From Streptomyces lincolnensis (GTDB taxonomy: Bacteria; Actinomycetota; Actinomycetes; Streptomycetales; Streptomycetaceae), in assembly GCF_021173675.1 (NCBI RefSeq), contig NZ_JAIHON010000005.1, forward strand, positions 682,001-746,000: a DNA stretch of 64,000 bases, in the 5' to 3' direction. Shown here piece after piece: positions 1 to 6,851 of the stretch; positions within the stretch are counted from its first letter, which is position 1, and each line of letters starts with the position of its first letter. Under the pieces are notes generated by a model. The model ran no database searches, was not told the DNA's origin, and worked only from the letters and a program-made list of their open reading frames with translations. The position numbers were made by a program, and so were the translations under genes.

Positions 1-159
1 CCCGGCGAGCCGGTCGTGCTGTGCACCCAGAGCGCCAACGACCGCTCCGTGCGCCTCGCGGCGAAGCTCGGATTCACCGCGGTGGAGCGGTTCGAGGAGT
101 ACGGGGCCGAGCAGTGGTTCGGCGTGCGGGCCCCACTCACGCCGCCGACGGCCCCCTAG
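1..159 (+). CDS. GNAT family N-acetyltransferase, C-terminal fragment
   Basis: Only the last 52 codons are present; the 5' part lies before the window. The stretch TQSANDRSVRLAAKLGF followed by a VERFEEYGAEQWFG tail is the usual end of RimJ/RimL-like GNAT acetyltransferases, where the N-R-S-x-R-L-x-x-K-L-G-F segment forms the last helix of the acetyl-CoA site. Enzymes of this class move an acetyl group from acetyl-CoA to an amine. The substrate cannot be read from this fragment. The gene ends in TAG and is convergent with the serine hydrolase that follows on the other strand. Confidence 0.75.
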   Translation, partial: PGEPVVLCTQSANDRSVRLAAKLGFTAVERFEEYGAEQWFGVRAPLTPPTAP

Positions 160-246
160 AACGCGGTGGGCGGCGTTCCGGCGCGGAGGGAAGAGGCCGG
201 GCTCCTCCGCGCCGTGACGCAGGCGGTCATCCGCCCACGGCAGGGG

Positions 247-1383
247 CTACTTCTCGCAGTACTCGGCCTCGAACACCGACTCGGTGTTGCCCGACCAGTC
301 GCCGTTGAAGTTGACGGCCACCGAGTGGTGGCCGTTCTCCGTGGTCGCCGCGTCCGTGTTGGAGCCGTGGATGCCGCCGTCGTGGCCCCACACGTGGACC
401 CCGCAGCTGAGTTCGACGTCGACGAGGCCGAGGCCGTAGCCGTACCGCTCCTTGGCCGCGACCGTCGTCTTCATCTTCTTCAGCTGCTCGGGTGGGAGCA
501 GCTTTCCGCGCAGCAGGGCGCTGTAGAAGCGGTTGAGGTCGGCCGAGCTGGAGATCATCTGGCCGCCGCCGTAGGCGATGCCGGGGTTGAGTTCCGTGAC
601 GTCGTACGTCGGTCCGGTGTCCGTCCTGGCCAGCTTGGAGTAGGCGCGGCTGCTGGGTCGCGGGAGGGTGACCCGGTCGACGGGGACGGAAGTGGACTTC
701 AGGTCGAGGGGGGTGATGATGCGACGCCGGATCTCGTCGCCGTACGGGTTGCCCGTGGCCTTCTCTATCACCAGCGCGGCCAGGACGTAGTTGGTGTTGG
801 AGTACCGCCACGAGGCGCCCGGCTCGAAGAACGGCTTGTGGGTCATGGCGATCGCGACCAGGTCCTCGGGCTTCAGGCGGTCGTAGCGGTGCTCGAAGAA
901 GCCCTCGGCGGCCATGTACTTCCGCTGGTAGTTCGGGTCCGCCAGGACGTCGAAGATGCCGCTGGTGTGGTTGAGCAGTTGGCGCAGGGTGATCGCGCGG
1001 CCGTCGTGGCCGTTGCCCCGGACCAGTCCGGGCAGCCACTCGTCCACCGTGTCGTCCAGCGACAGCCGGCCCTCCGCCTCCAGCTGGAGCACCACGGTCG
1101 CCACGAAGGTCTTCGTGACGCTGCCCACCCGGTAGTGGTCGTGGGGTGAGCGCGGCTTGCCGGTCCTGATGTCTCCCACGCCCGCGGTCGTCGACCAGGT
1201 GCGGTGTCCTTCCCGCACCGCCAGTGTCACCCCGGGCACGCCCTCGGCCACCGCGGCCTCGGCGGCCTGGCGGGTGAGGTCGTGGTCGCCGCCTCTGCCG
1301 GACGGGGCCGCGACCGCGGGGGCCGCCAGGGCGGCCGACAGTGCCACGGCCGTCAGGGCCACCAGGGTCGTCCGTACGGTCAT
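247..1383 (-). CDS. Secreted serine hydrolase, DD-peptidase/class C beta-lactamase family (copy 2)
   Basis: A 378-residue penicillin-recognising serine hydrolase of the S12 / R61 DD-carboxypeptidase type, expected to act outside the membrane on D-Ala-D-Ala peptides or related amides or esters. Residues 1-26 are a Sec signal peptide ending AAPAVA-AP. The three family motifs are present: SVTK (Ser88 nucleophile, Lys91), YSN (194-196) and HDG (334-336). The start MTVRTTLVAL matches MNVRTTLVAA of the paralogue upstream and has AAGGGGA in front. An in-frame ATG at 1422 overlaps the paralogue's stop as ATGA, so coupled initiation there, adding 13 residues (MRSAKMRSAKGTD), is possible. The two genes are tandem duplicates; natural substrate unknown. 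Confidence 0.88.
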   Translation of the reverse strand: MTVRTTLVALTAVALSAALAAPAVAAPSGRGGDHDLTRQAAEAAVAEGVPGVTLAVREGHRTWSTTAGVGDIRTGKPRSPHDHYRVGSVTKTFVATVVLQLEAEGRLSLDDTVDEWLPGLVRGNGHDGRAITLRQLLNHTSGIFDVLADPNYQRKYMAAEGFFEHRYDRLKPEDLVAIAMTHKPFFEPGASWRYSNTNYVLAALVIEKATGNPYGDEIRRRIITPLDLKSTSVPVDRVTLPRPSSRAYSKLARTDTGPTYDVTELNPGIAYGGGQMISSSADLNRFYSALLRGKLLPPEQLKKMKTTVAAKERYGYGLGLVDVELSCGVHVWGHDGGIHGSNTDAATTENGHHSVAVNFNGDWSGNTESVFEAEYCEK

Positions 1384-1418
1384 GTCCGTCCCCTTCGCGC
1401 TCCTCATTTTCGCGCTCC

Positions 1419-2570
1419 TCATGTGCCGCAGAACTCCGCCTCGATCACGGCATCGGCGTCCCCCGACCAGTCGCCATTGAAGTTGAAGGCCAGCGAGTGC
1501 CGGCCGTCGGCGGTCGTCACTGCCTCCGAGGTCGAGCCGTGGATACCGCCGCCGTGGCCCCACACGTGCACCCCGCAGCTGAGCTTGCGGTCCATCAGGC
1601 CGAGGCCGTAGCCGGTGTTCGGGATCACCCCGACGGAGACCGTCGTCTTCATCTCCTTCAGCTGCTTCGGCGGCAGCAACCGGCCCCGCAGCAGGGCGCT
1701 GTAGAAGCGGTTCAGGTCGGCGGAGTCGGAGATCATCTCGCCCGCGGAGAAGGCCAGGGACGGGTTCAGCTTCGTGACGTCGTACGTCGGTCCCGTCGCC
1801 GTCTCGGCCAGCTTGGAGTAGGCCCGGCTGCTGGGCTGCGGGACGGAGACCCGGGTGCCCGGGACCGAAGTGCCGTCCAGCTCCAGGGGTTTGACGATCC
1901 GTCGGCGGATCTCCTCGCCGTACGGACGCCCGGTCGCCTTCTCGATCACCAGGCCGGCCAGGACGTAGTTGGTGTTGGAGTAGTTCCAGGACGTGCCCGG
2001 CGCGAAGTCCGGCTCGTGGGCCATCGCGACCGCGACCAGGTCCTCGGGCTCGTTGGTGTCGTAACGGTGCTCGAAGAAGCCGTCCTTGAGGAAGTACGTC
2101 CGCCCGAACGTCTCGTCGGCCGTGTAGTCGTAGATGCCGCTGGTGTGGTTGAGCAGCCGGCGCAGGGTGATCGCGCGGCCGTCGTGGCCGTTGCCCCGGA
2201 CCAGCCCCGGCAGCCACTCGTCCACCGAGTCGTCCAGCGACAGCCGCCCCTCCGCCTCCAGCTGGAGCAGCACCGTCGCCACGAACGTCTTGGTGATGCT
2301 CCCGACCCGGTACCGGTCGTCCGCCGAACGCGACTTCCCGCTCCTGAGGTCGCCGACCCCGGCGGTCGTCGACCAGACGGTCCGGCCGTCCTTCGCTGTC
2401 AGCGTCACCCCGGGCACCCCGTCCTTCACCGCGGCCTCGACGGCCTGCCGGGTCGGACCGTGCTCGCCGCCCTTGGCGGGCGCGGCCAGGGCGGGCCCGG
2501 CGAGGGCGGCCGACACCGCCACGGCCGTCGCCGCCACCAGGGTCGTCCGTACGTTCATGCGCGTGCTCAT
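1419..2570 (-). CDS. Secreted serine hydrolase, DD-peptidase/class C beta-lactamase family (copy 1)
   Basis: A 383-residue paralogue of the gene just downstream, clearly similar over its whole length. It has a Sec signal peptide (residues 1-30), SITK (Ser91/Lys94), YSN (197-199) and HGG (339-341), the catalytic set of R61-like DD-peptidases and class C beta-lactamases. The start is the ATG behind GGGGGAG; a second ATG four codons later (MNVRTT) is possible. It is the promoter-proximal gene of the pair. Differences from copy 2 cluster in the loop after the HTSGI segment and near the end of the helical domain, which suggests different substrate pockets. Extracellular cell-wall or D-amino-acid peptide hydrolysis is inferred from the family. 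Confidence 0.88.
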   Translation of the reverse strand: MSTRMNVRTTLVAATAVAVSAALAGPALAAPAKGGEHGPTRQAVEAAVKDGVPGVTLTAKDGRTVWSTTAGVGDLRSGKSRSADDRYRVGSITKTFVATVLLQLEAEGRLSLDDSVDEWLPGLVRGNGHDGRAITLRRLLNHTSGIYDYTADETFGRTYFLKDGFFEHRYDTNEPEDLVAVAMAHEPDFAPGTSWNYSNTNYVLAGLVIEKATGRPYGEEIRRRIVKPLELDGTSVPGTRVSVPQPSSRAYSKLAETATGPTYDVTKLNPSLAFSAGEMISDSADLNRFYSALLRGRLLPPKQLKEMKTTVSVGVIPNTGYGLGLMDRKLSCGVHVWGHGGGIHGSTSEAVTTADGRHSLAFNFNGDWSGDADAVIEAEFCGT

Positions 2571-2695
2571 GTGCTCCCCCTTCTCGTCACACCCGCCGTC
2601 GGGCGTGGTCGGGGAGGCAGACCGGGAGGGTGGAGCGAAGGTTGAGGAGGGGGACGGCGGTTGAGTGCGTTTCAGCCCTTCTTCATCGTGTGGTG

Positions 2696-2838
2696 GCGAC
2701 GCAGAGCGTCGCGGTGTCCGGGAGTTCGGGCGCGGAGCGCCCGTAGGGCTGTCCGTGGAGCCGGGCAATGTCGAACGTACGGCCAGTGGGTCACTGGATG
2801 GTGGGACGGTTGTACGGAAGTGGTCCGTTTGTGCGGAC
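2696..2838 (+). repeat. Cluster of four short hairpins upstream of tnpB
   Basis: Four perfect inverted repeats lie in a row: 2696-2712 (GCGACGC, loop AGA), 2728-2742 (GGGCGC, loop GGA), 2783-2797 (CCAGTG, loop GGT) and 2823-2838 (GTCCG, 6-nt loop). Three have 3-nt loops. IS200/IS605 elements carry subterminal hairpins at their left end, so one or more of these may mark the left end of the tnpB element; the exact boundary cannot be fixed from one sequence. No gene was found between 2571 and 2859. Confidence 0.55.
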
Positions 2839-2859
2839 GGCTGTGTAGGTTCGGGTGTC

Positions 2860-4098
2860 ATGAAGCTGGTGGTGCAGGTCAAGCTGTTGCCGACGCCCGG
2901 ACAGGCAGCGGCACTTGAGGCGACCCTGCACGCCTGCAACGAGGCGGCATCCTGGGCGTCCCAGGTAGCCTTCGTCAAAGATGGCAAGCGGAACTTCGCG
3001 CTGCGCGAGCACACTTACACCGAGATCAAGCAGCGGTGGGGCCTGGGCGCGCAGGCCGCCCAGCACACCATCAAGAAAACCTGCGACGCCTACCGCACAC
3101 TGGCGGCGAATGCGAAGGCCGGGAACCTCGGCAAGCCGTGGTCCAAGCGGTACCAGCGGGCGACGCAGAAGCCGATCGTCTTCCGGCCCGTGGGTGCGCA
3201 GCCCTATGACGACCGGATGCTGTCCTGGCAGATCACCGACCGGACCGTCTCCATCTGGACGTTGTCCGGACGGGTGAAGGGGGTTGCGTTCACCGCCTCC
3301 CCGGAACAGCTGGCCCGTCTGACCTTGTACCGCAAGGGCGAGTCCGACCTGCTCAATCGGGACGGCATGTGGTTCCTGAACGCCACCTGCGAGATCCCCG
3401 AAGCCGAGCAGAATGCCGATCCGGACGGCTTCCTTGGCATCGACCTGGGGATCGTGAACCTCGCGACCACCTCGGACGGTCAGATCATGGCCGGGCGCGC
3501 CCTCAACCGGGGACGGCTGCGCGAACGCACGCTGCGGACCAAGCTGCAGAAGAAGAACACCCCGTCCGCCAAACGTCGGCTGAAGAAGCGGCGGCGCAAG
3601 GAGTCACGGCGGGCGAAGGACATCAACCACAAGATCGCGAAGCATGTGGTGGCCGAGACAGAACGCACCGGACGCGGAATCGCCCTGGAAGACCTGGGTG
3701 GTATTCGTGAGCGGGTACGGCTTCGCAAGCCCCAACGGGCCACCGTGCACTCCTGGGCCTTTCACCAGCTCGGACAGTTCATCGCGTACAAGGCCCGCAG
3801 GGCGGGAGTGCCGGTGGTGTACGTCGATCCGGCATACACCTCCCGCACCTGCGCCGCGTGCGGCCACATCGACACGGCGAACCGGGTCTCCCAGGCCTGG
3901 TTCGCGTGCCGGTCCTGCGGATTTGTTGATCACGCGGACCGGAACAGCTCCCGCAACATCCGCGCTCGCGCGGAAGAGTTGTGGCGACGCGGGGTGCAGT
4001 CAACCGCCCCAGACCCACCCCCGACACCCGAGGGCGGGACCGGACGCAAGCGCAGCACCACAGCCAGTGGCGCCCGCTGTGCAAGCCCGGGACTTTAG
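2860..4098 (+). CDS. tnpB: TnpB, RNA-guided nuclease of an IS200/IS605-type element
   Basis: A 412-residue TnpB (OrfB/IS1341 type). The RuvC active site is intact: Asp195 in GIDLGIVNLAT, Glu277 in ALEDLGGI and Asp360 in HADRNSSRNI. A C4 zinc finger sits at Cys331/Cys334 and Cys350/Cys353. An Arg/Lys-rich helix region (about 225-260) precedes Glu277, as in active homologues. TnpB proteins studied so far are nucleases guided by a right-end RNA; that this one works so is inference. The last 45 or so residues are Pro/Gly/Ser-rich and coincide with the expected guide-RNA scaffold and right end. The start is the ATG at MKLVVQVKLLPTP, the conserved N-terminus; its ribosome site is weak. No tnpA accompanies it. 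Confidence 0.93.
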   Translation: MKLVVQVKLLPTPGQAAALEATLHACNEAASWASQVAFVKDGKRNFALREHTYTEIKQRWGLGAQAAQHTIKKTCDAYRTLAANAKAGNLGKPWSKRYQRATQKPIVFRPVGAQPYDDRMLSWQITDRTVSIWTLSGRVKGVAFTASPEQLARLTLYRKGESDLLNRDGMWFLNATCEIPEAEQNADPDGFLGIDLGIVNLATTSDGQIMAGRALNRGRLRERTLRTKLQKKNTPSAKRRLKKRRRKESRRAKDINHKIAKHVVAETERTGRGIALEDLGGIRERVRLRKPQRATVHSWAFHQLGQFIAYKARRAGVPVVYVDPAYTSRTCAACGHIDTANRVSQAWFACRSCGFVDHADRNSSRNIRARAEELWRRGVQSTAPDPPPTPEGGTGRKRSTTASGARCASPGL

Positions 4099-4105
4099 TC
4101 CCGGG
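4086..4105 (+). repeat. Right-end hairpin of the tnpB element
   Basis: A perfect 8-bp stem, CCCGGGAC and GTCCCGGG, with loop TTTA. It contains the tnpB stop (TAG, 4096-4098) and, on the other strand, the TAA stop of the metallophosphoesterase (4095-4097). A hairpin directly after tnpB is the hallmark of the IS200/IS605 right end and would form the 3' scaffold end of the reRNA/omega-RNA. The guide would begin at about 4106 with TCGTTGGCCCCTTCTTGAGG, which is metallophosphoesterase coding sequence. Confidence 0.8.
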
Positions 4106-5870
4106 TCGTTGGCCCCTTCTTGAGGACCAGCTCCGTGTTCCGGTCCTTCGGGTCCCCGCCGAGGCCCATGTTGGCGCCCGGGGCGTTGTAGGAGAGCTCG
4201 CGGTAGAGGGCGGCGAGGCCGGTCTGGGAGAGGTCGGTGAAGTCGGTGCGGTGAGGGGCGGCGGACTCGACGCAGGTGGTGAAGATCGAGAGGGTGCCGT
4301 CCTTGTTGTCCACCAGCTCGATGACGCGGGCGAGTTGGGGGAAGTCGACGTGGGAGGCGGTGGAGATCTCCCAGAAGGAGCGGCCGTCGGGCGCCGAGTG
4401 CGGGGTGATGTCGTTGCGGTGGATGTGGCCGTTGACCCAGGCCAGCACGTTGGCGTGGCTGCCGAGGAGGGCGATGACCTCCTGGCCGTTGTGGCGCCGC
4501 TCGTTGGGGCGGGCGGGGTCGGGGCGGGTGTTGGTCATGGTCTCGCTGGTGTGGTGACTGAAGATCACCGCGTACGAGTCCTTGTTCTCCCGCAGGGTCC
4601 GGTCCAGCCACCTCAACTGGGCGGTGCCGATGGACCCTTGGTAGTGGCCGCCGGCGTCGGTGGTGTCGAGGCTGATGCCGATGACATCGTCGGCGATGCG
4701 GAAGCTGTAGTACTGGGTGCCCGCGTCGAGGTTGGCGGTGGAGTAGCCGTGGCCGACCGGGCCGAGGCCCCGGTAGGCCGGGTCGAGGTGGGCCTTGAGG
4801 TACTCGGTGGCGGTGAAGGGGGCGCGCCGCTCGTCCGGGGTGACCGAACGCATGGTGCGGGCCTTGGACTTGAGGAAGTCGCGGAAGGCGGTGCCCCGCG
4901 GGTCCTTGGCGTCCCTGATGGCGTTCTGGAGCCTCTTCGCCTCGGCCGCGGAGACGCTCATCAGCTTCCGGCCGCCGACGGCGTGCTCGGCGAGCCAGGA
5001 GTCGCCGAGGCCGAAGCAGCCCAGCGGCATGGAGTCGTGGTTGCCGACCGTGGAGTACCAGGGCATGTTGAGGCCCGGGCTGTTCAACTCCCGCATCGCG
5101 GCGGCCAGATAGCCCTGGATGTGGGGGAAGCCGAGCTGCTTGTCGGCGTCCCGGACGGCCGTGTCGGGCTGCCAGTACTGCTTGATGCCGCTGTTCTGGA
5201 CGCCCTCGTAGTGGCGGGGGTCGCCGGAGTTGGCGGTGATCCGGCCGCCGCTCATGATCGTGAGGAACCACTCCAGCTCGGTCCCCGCGTTGTTGTCCGT
5301 GTTGTCGCCGGTGGTCATGGCGAAGTGCAGCGGGGAGCCGGTGACGGGGGCACCCCGCAGCGCGTTGATCCGCTCCACCAGCGAGATGGCGCCGGGTACG
5401 GTCAGCGCCTCGTGCGGCCGCCAGGCGTGCACGTCGGTGGAGCGCAGGTACTCCAGCCGCATCGGGTGCTGGGTGTCGATCAGGTGCAGGTCGGTGAGCT
5501 GCACGAACGCGGCGAGCGCGGTACGGCGTCCGATCCGGCCGCTCTTGGGCGCGGCCAGCTCGCCGCGGACCTTGCGGTGCCAGCCGGGGCCGTCGCCGAG
5601 GCGGCGGAAGCCGGAGTTGTTGCGGGGGGCGGCCACGGTCGCGGCGGTGGTGCCGCGGGTGTAGGGCACGAGGGGGGCGGCGGGGGCCTTGCGGGACTGG
5701 GCGACGGGAGCCCCGGCGGCGGCCTGTCCGGTGGTGGTGGCGGCCTGGCTGTCGGTGGGCCGCAGGGCGTAGCCGACACCCGCGGAGAGGGACACCGCCG
5801 CGGTGGCGGCGAGGACGGAACGGCGGTGCGGCCCCAGAGCGGAACCGGCGACAGAGCGTATGCGCGACAT
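4095..5870 (-). CDS. Tat-exported metallophosphoesterase (PPA1498/TIGR03767-like)
   Basis: A 591-residue calcineurin-like phosphoesterase. The N-terminus has a twin-arginine-like signal (HRRSVLAAT then a hydrophobic run, about residues 15-36) and a flexible Ala/Thr-rich linker. Metal ligands follow the family order: DLH (Asp127/His129), GDN (188-190), GNHD (276-279), then SHH and NGHIH near the C-terminus. It probably hydrolyses phosphomonoesters or diesters outside the cytoplasm. The start ATG is preceded by GGGGAGA. The final codons (Thr-Arg-Asp-stop) run into the tnpB element hairpin, so the element borders or replaced the original 3' end. A PHO-box-like repeat lies upstream (5961-5982), hinting at phosphate-starvation control. 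Confidence 0.9.
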   Translation of the reverse strand: MSRIRSVAGSALGPHRRSVLAATAAVSLSAGVGYALRPTDSQAATTTGQAAAGAPVAQSRKAPAAPLVPYTRGTTAATVAAPRNNSGFRRLGDGPGWHRKVRGELAAPKSGRIGRRTALAAFVQLTDLHLIDTQHPMRLEYLRSTDVHAWRPHEALTVPGAISLVERINALRGAPVTGSPLHFAMTTGDNTDNNAGTELEWFLTIMSGGRITANSGDPRHYEGVQNSGIKQYWQPDTAVRDADKQLGFPHIQGYLAAAMRELNSPGLNMPWYSTVGNHDSMPLGCFGLGDSWLAEHAVGGRKLMSVSAAEAKRLQNAIRDAKDPRGTAFRDFLKSKARTMRSVTPDERRAPFTATEYLKAHLDPAYRGLGPVGHGYSTANLDAGTQYYSFRIADDVIGISLDTTDAGGHYQGSIGTAQLRWLDRTLRENKDSYAVIFSHHTSETMTNTRPDPARPNERRHNGQEVIALLGSHANVLAWVNGHIHRNDITPHSAPDGRSFWEISTASHVDFPQLARVIELVDNKDGTLSIFTTCVESAAPHRTDFTDLSQTGLAALYRELSYNAPGANMGLGGDPKDRNTELVLKKGPTTRD

Positions 5871-5960
5871 GGCGCGATCTCCCCGAGTGCGAACGCGTCG
5901 GCAGTGGTCGCGGGCACGGTCGCTGTCGCGAACATCCCGCTCACTCTGGATCGTTGGCAC

Positions 5961-5982
5961 CGGGAATGACCTGCGCGTGAAC
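5961..5982 (-). promoter_or_regulatory. Candidate PHO box (PhoP site) upstream of the metallophosphoesterase
   Basis: On the minus strand two adjacent 11-nt units read GTTCACGCGCA and GGTCATTCCCG. The Streptomyces PhoP direct-repeat consensus is G(G/T)TCAYYYR(G/C)G, so both units keep the invariant TCA core and match at 9 and 10 of 11 positions by eye. The site ends about 90 nt before the gene start, a normal position for PhoP activation. Confidence 0.5.
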
Positions 5983-6082
5983 GAGACGGCAACGGGCAAC
6001 GCCGATCACCGTACGTGGATCTTGGCAAACCCTGTGCGTCCATGACAGCTCCCCGAACGGCCGGGAGGCGGTCACGCGCCGT

Positions 6083-6143
6083 TCATTTTGCGGGGCAGTG
6101 CAATCATTTCGCGGGCAGCGCGATCATCGCGCGGGGCAAGTGC
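6083..6143. repeat. Three imperfect 20-21-bp direct repeats
   Basis: Units begin TCAT at 6083, 6104 and 6124 and share the pattern TCATTTTGCGGGGCA, TCATTTCGCGGGCA and TCATCGCGCGGGGCA. Spacing of 21 and 20 bp is two helical turns. They lie between the NUDIX stop and the metallophosphoesterase promoter. The first unit with its preceding base (GTTCATTTTG) also resembles a PhoP half-site. Confidence 0.6.
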
Positions 6144-6145
6144 GG

Positions 6146-6604
6146 TTATCCCTCGGGGAGCGTCACCCGTCCCGTGGCCGGCCGCTCCCGCCACAGGCCG
6201 AGGCCGAAGTCGACCAGGGGCACCCGGACCAGACCGGCCACGGCGTCCAGATCGTGCCAGGCGGCCATGTCGGTGGATCCGCCGACCTCGTAGCGGAGTT
6301 CGCCGCCGGTGATCCGCCCCTCGTAGACGATCCCGACGCCGTGGTGGTCGACGGAGCGGCGCAGGCGGCGGGAGTGGATGCGGCGCCGGGAGCGCACGCC
6401 GAGCAGGCCGGTGACCTCGACGCGGTATCCGGTCTCCTCGGTCACCTCGCGCAGGACGGTGTCATGAGGGTCCTCGCCGTGCTCCATGCCGCCGCCGGGC
6501 AGGGTCCACTCCGCCCGGCCGGCGCGGTCGATCCACCGGGCGAGCAGGATCTGTCCGTCCCGTACGCACACGGCGTAGGCCGCCACCCTCAACTTCCGTC
6601 GCAT
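6146..6604 (-). CDS. NUDIX hydrolase
   Basis: A 152-residue single-domain NUDIX pyrophosphohydrolase. The NUDIX box (G-x5-E-x7-R-E-x-x-E-E-x-G) is complete in GGMEHGEDPHDTVLREVTEE followed by TGY, at about residues 39-62. It should hydrolyse a nucleoside diphosphate linked to another group, using Mg2+. The substrate cannot be told from the sequence. The length is normal for MutT-like members. It is transcribed on the minus strand, diverging from the large protease, and is followed by the repeat-rich upstream region of the metallophosphoesterase. Confidence 0.9.
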   Translation of the reverse strand: MRRKLRVAAYAVCVRDGQILLARWIDRAGRAEWTLPGGGMEHGEDPHDTVLREVTEETGYRVEVTGLLGVRSRRRIHSRRLRRSVDHHGVGIVYEGRITGGELRYEVGGSTDMAAWHDLDAVAGLVRVPLVDFGLGLWRERPATGRVTLPEG

Positions 6605-6706
6605 GGCAGGACGTTAGCCCAGGACGGCGATCGCCTACGTCCCTCGGGGACCGTTCTGGGCGACTCAATACCTTCACACACCCCTCACCCCACATCACCT
6701 GATATG

Positions 6707-6728
6707 CCATCGGGGGTTTTCCCCATGG
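6707..6728. promoter_or_regulatory. Hairpin in the NUDIX/protease intergenic region
   Basis: CCAT and GGGG pair with CCCC and ATGG around a short GTTTT loop, with one unpaired C. It lies in the comparatively AT-rich 6605-6851 interval that must carry the promoters of both divergent genes. It may be an operator or part of the protease leader. Confidence 0.35.
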
Positions 6729-6788
6729 GCCTATATCGATTCGGTCAACTCTCCCTAAACATCCTTCCCATGCGTAAGGCTGTGCGAC

Positions 6789-6818
6789 TGCGACCGGGGC
6801 TGATCAGTCCTGGTCGCA
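6789..6818 (+). promoter_or_regulatory. Strong leader hairpin 33 nt before the protease start
   Basis: TGCGACC pairs with GGTCGCA around a core GGGGCTGATCAGTCCT that also folds on itself. The result is a nearly continuous stem (two G-T wobbles) with a GATC tip. It ends before the AAGGG ribosome site at 6841-6845, so it could control mRNA stability or be a dyad operator. Confidence 0.5.
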
Positions 6819-6851
6819 CACCGTTCGTTCCTTTACCAACAAGGGATGCCG

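Larger units (their letters stand above)
2783..4105 (+). mobile_element. IS200/IS605-like element carrying tnpB only; left boundary uncertain
   Basis: A tnpB gene bounded on the right by a terminal hairpin and preceded by hairpins that may form the left end. No Y1 (HUH) tnpA transposase is seen on either side, so this is an IS1341-type, non-autonomous or solitary tnpB unit. The right end is well supported because its hairpin overlaps the 3' ends of both tnpB and the opposing metallophosphoesterase. The left limit could lie anywhere from about 2640 to 2850. These elements make no target duplication, so none is expected. Confidence 0.6.

Noticed and set aside
247..2217. One 656-codon frame spanning both serine hydrolases.
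   Set aside because: Its N-terminal half is an out-of-frame reading of copy 1. The real second gene starts at 1383 with a signal peptide.
2571..2859. A tnpA (Y1 transposase) partner or its remnant near tnpB.
   Set aside because: No HUH motif or fitting frame was found upstream, and downstream the element ends in the phosphoesterase gene.
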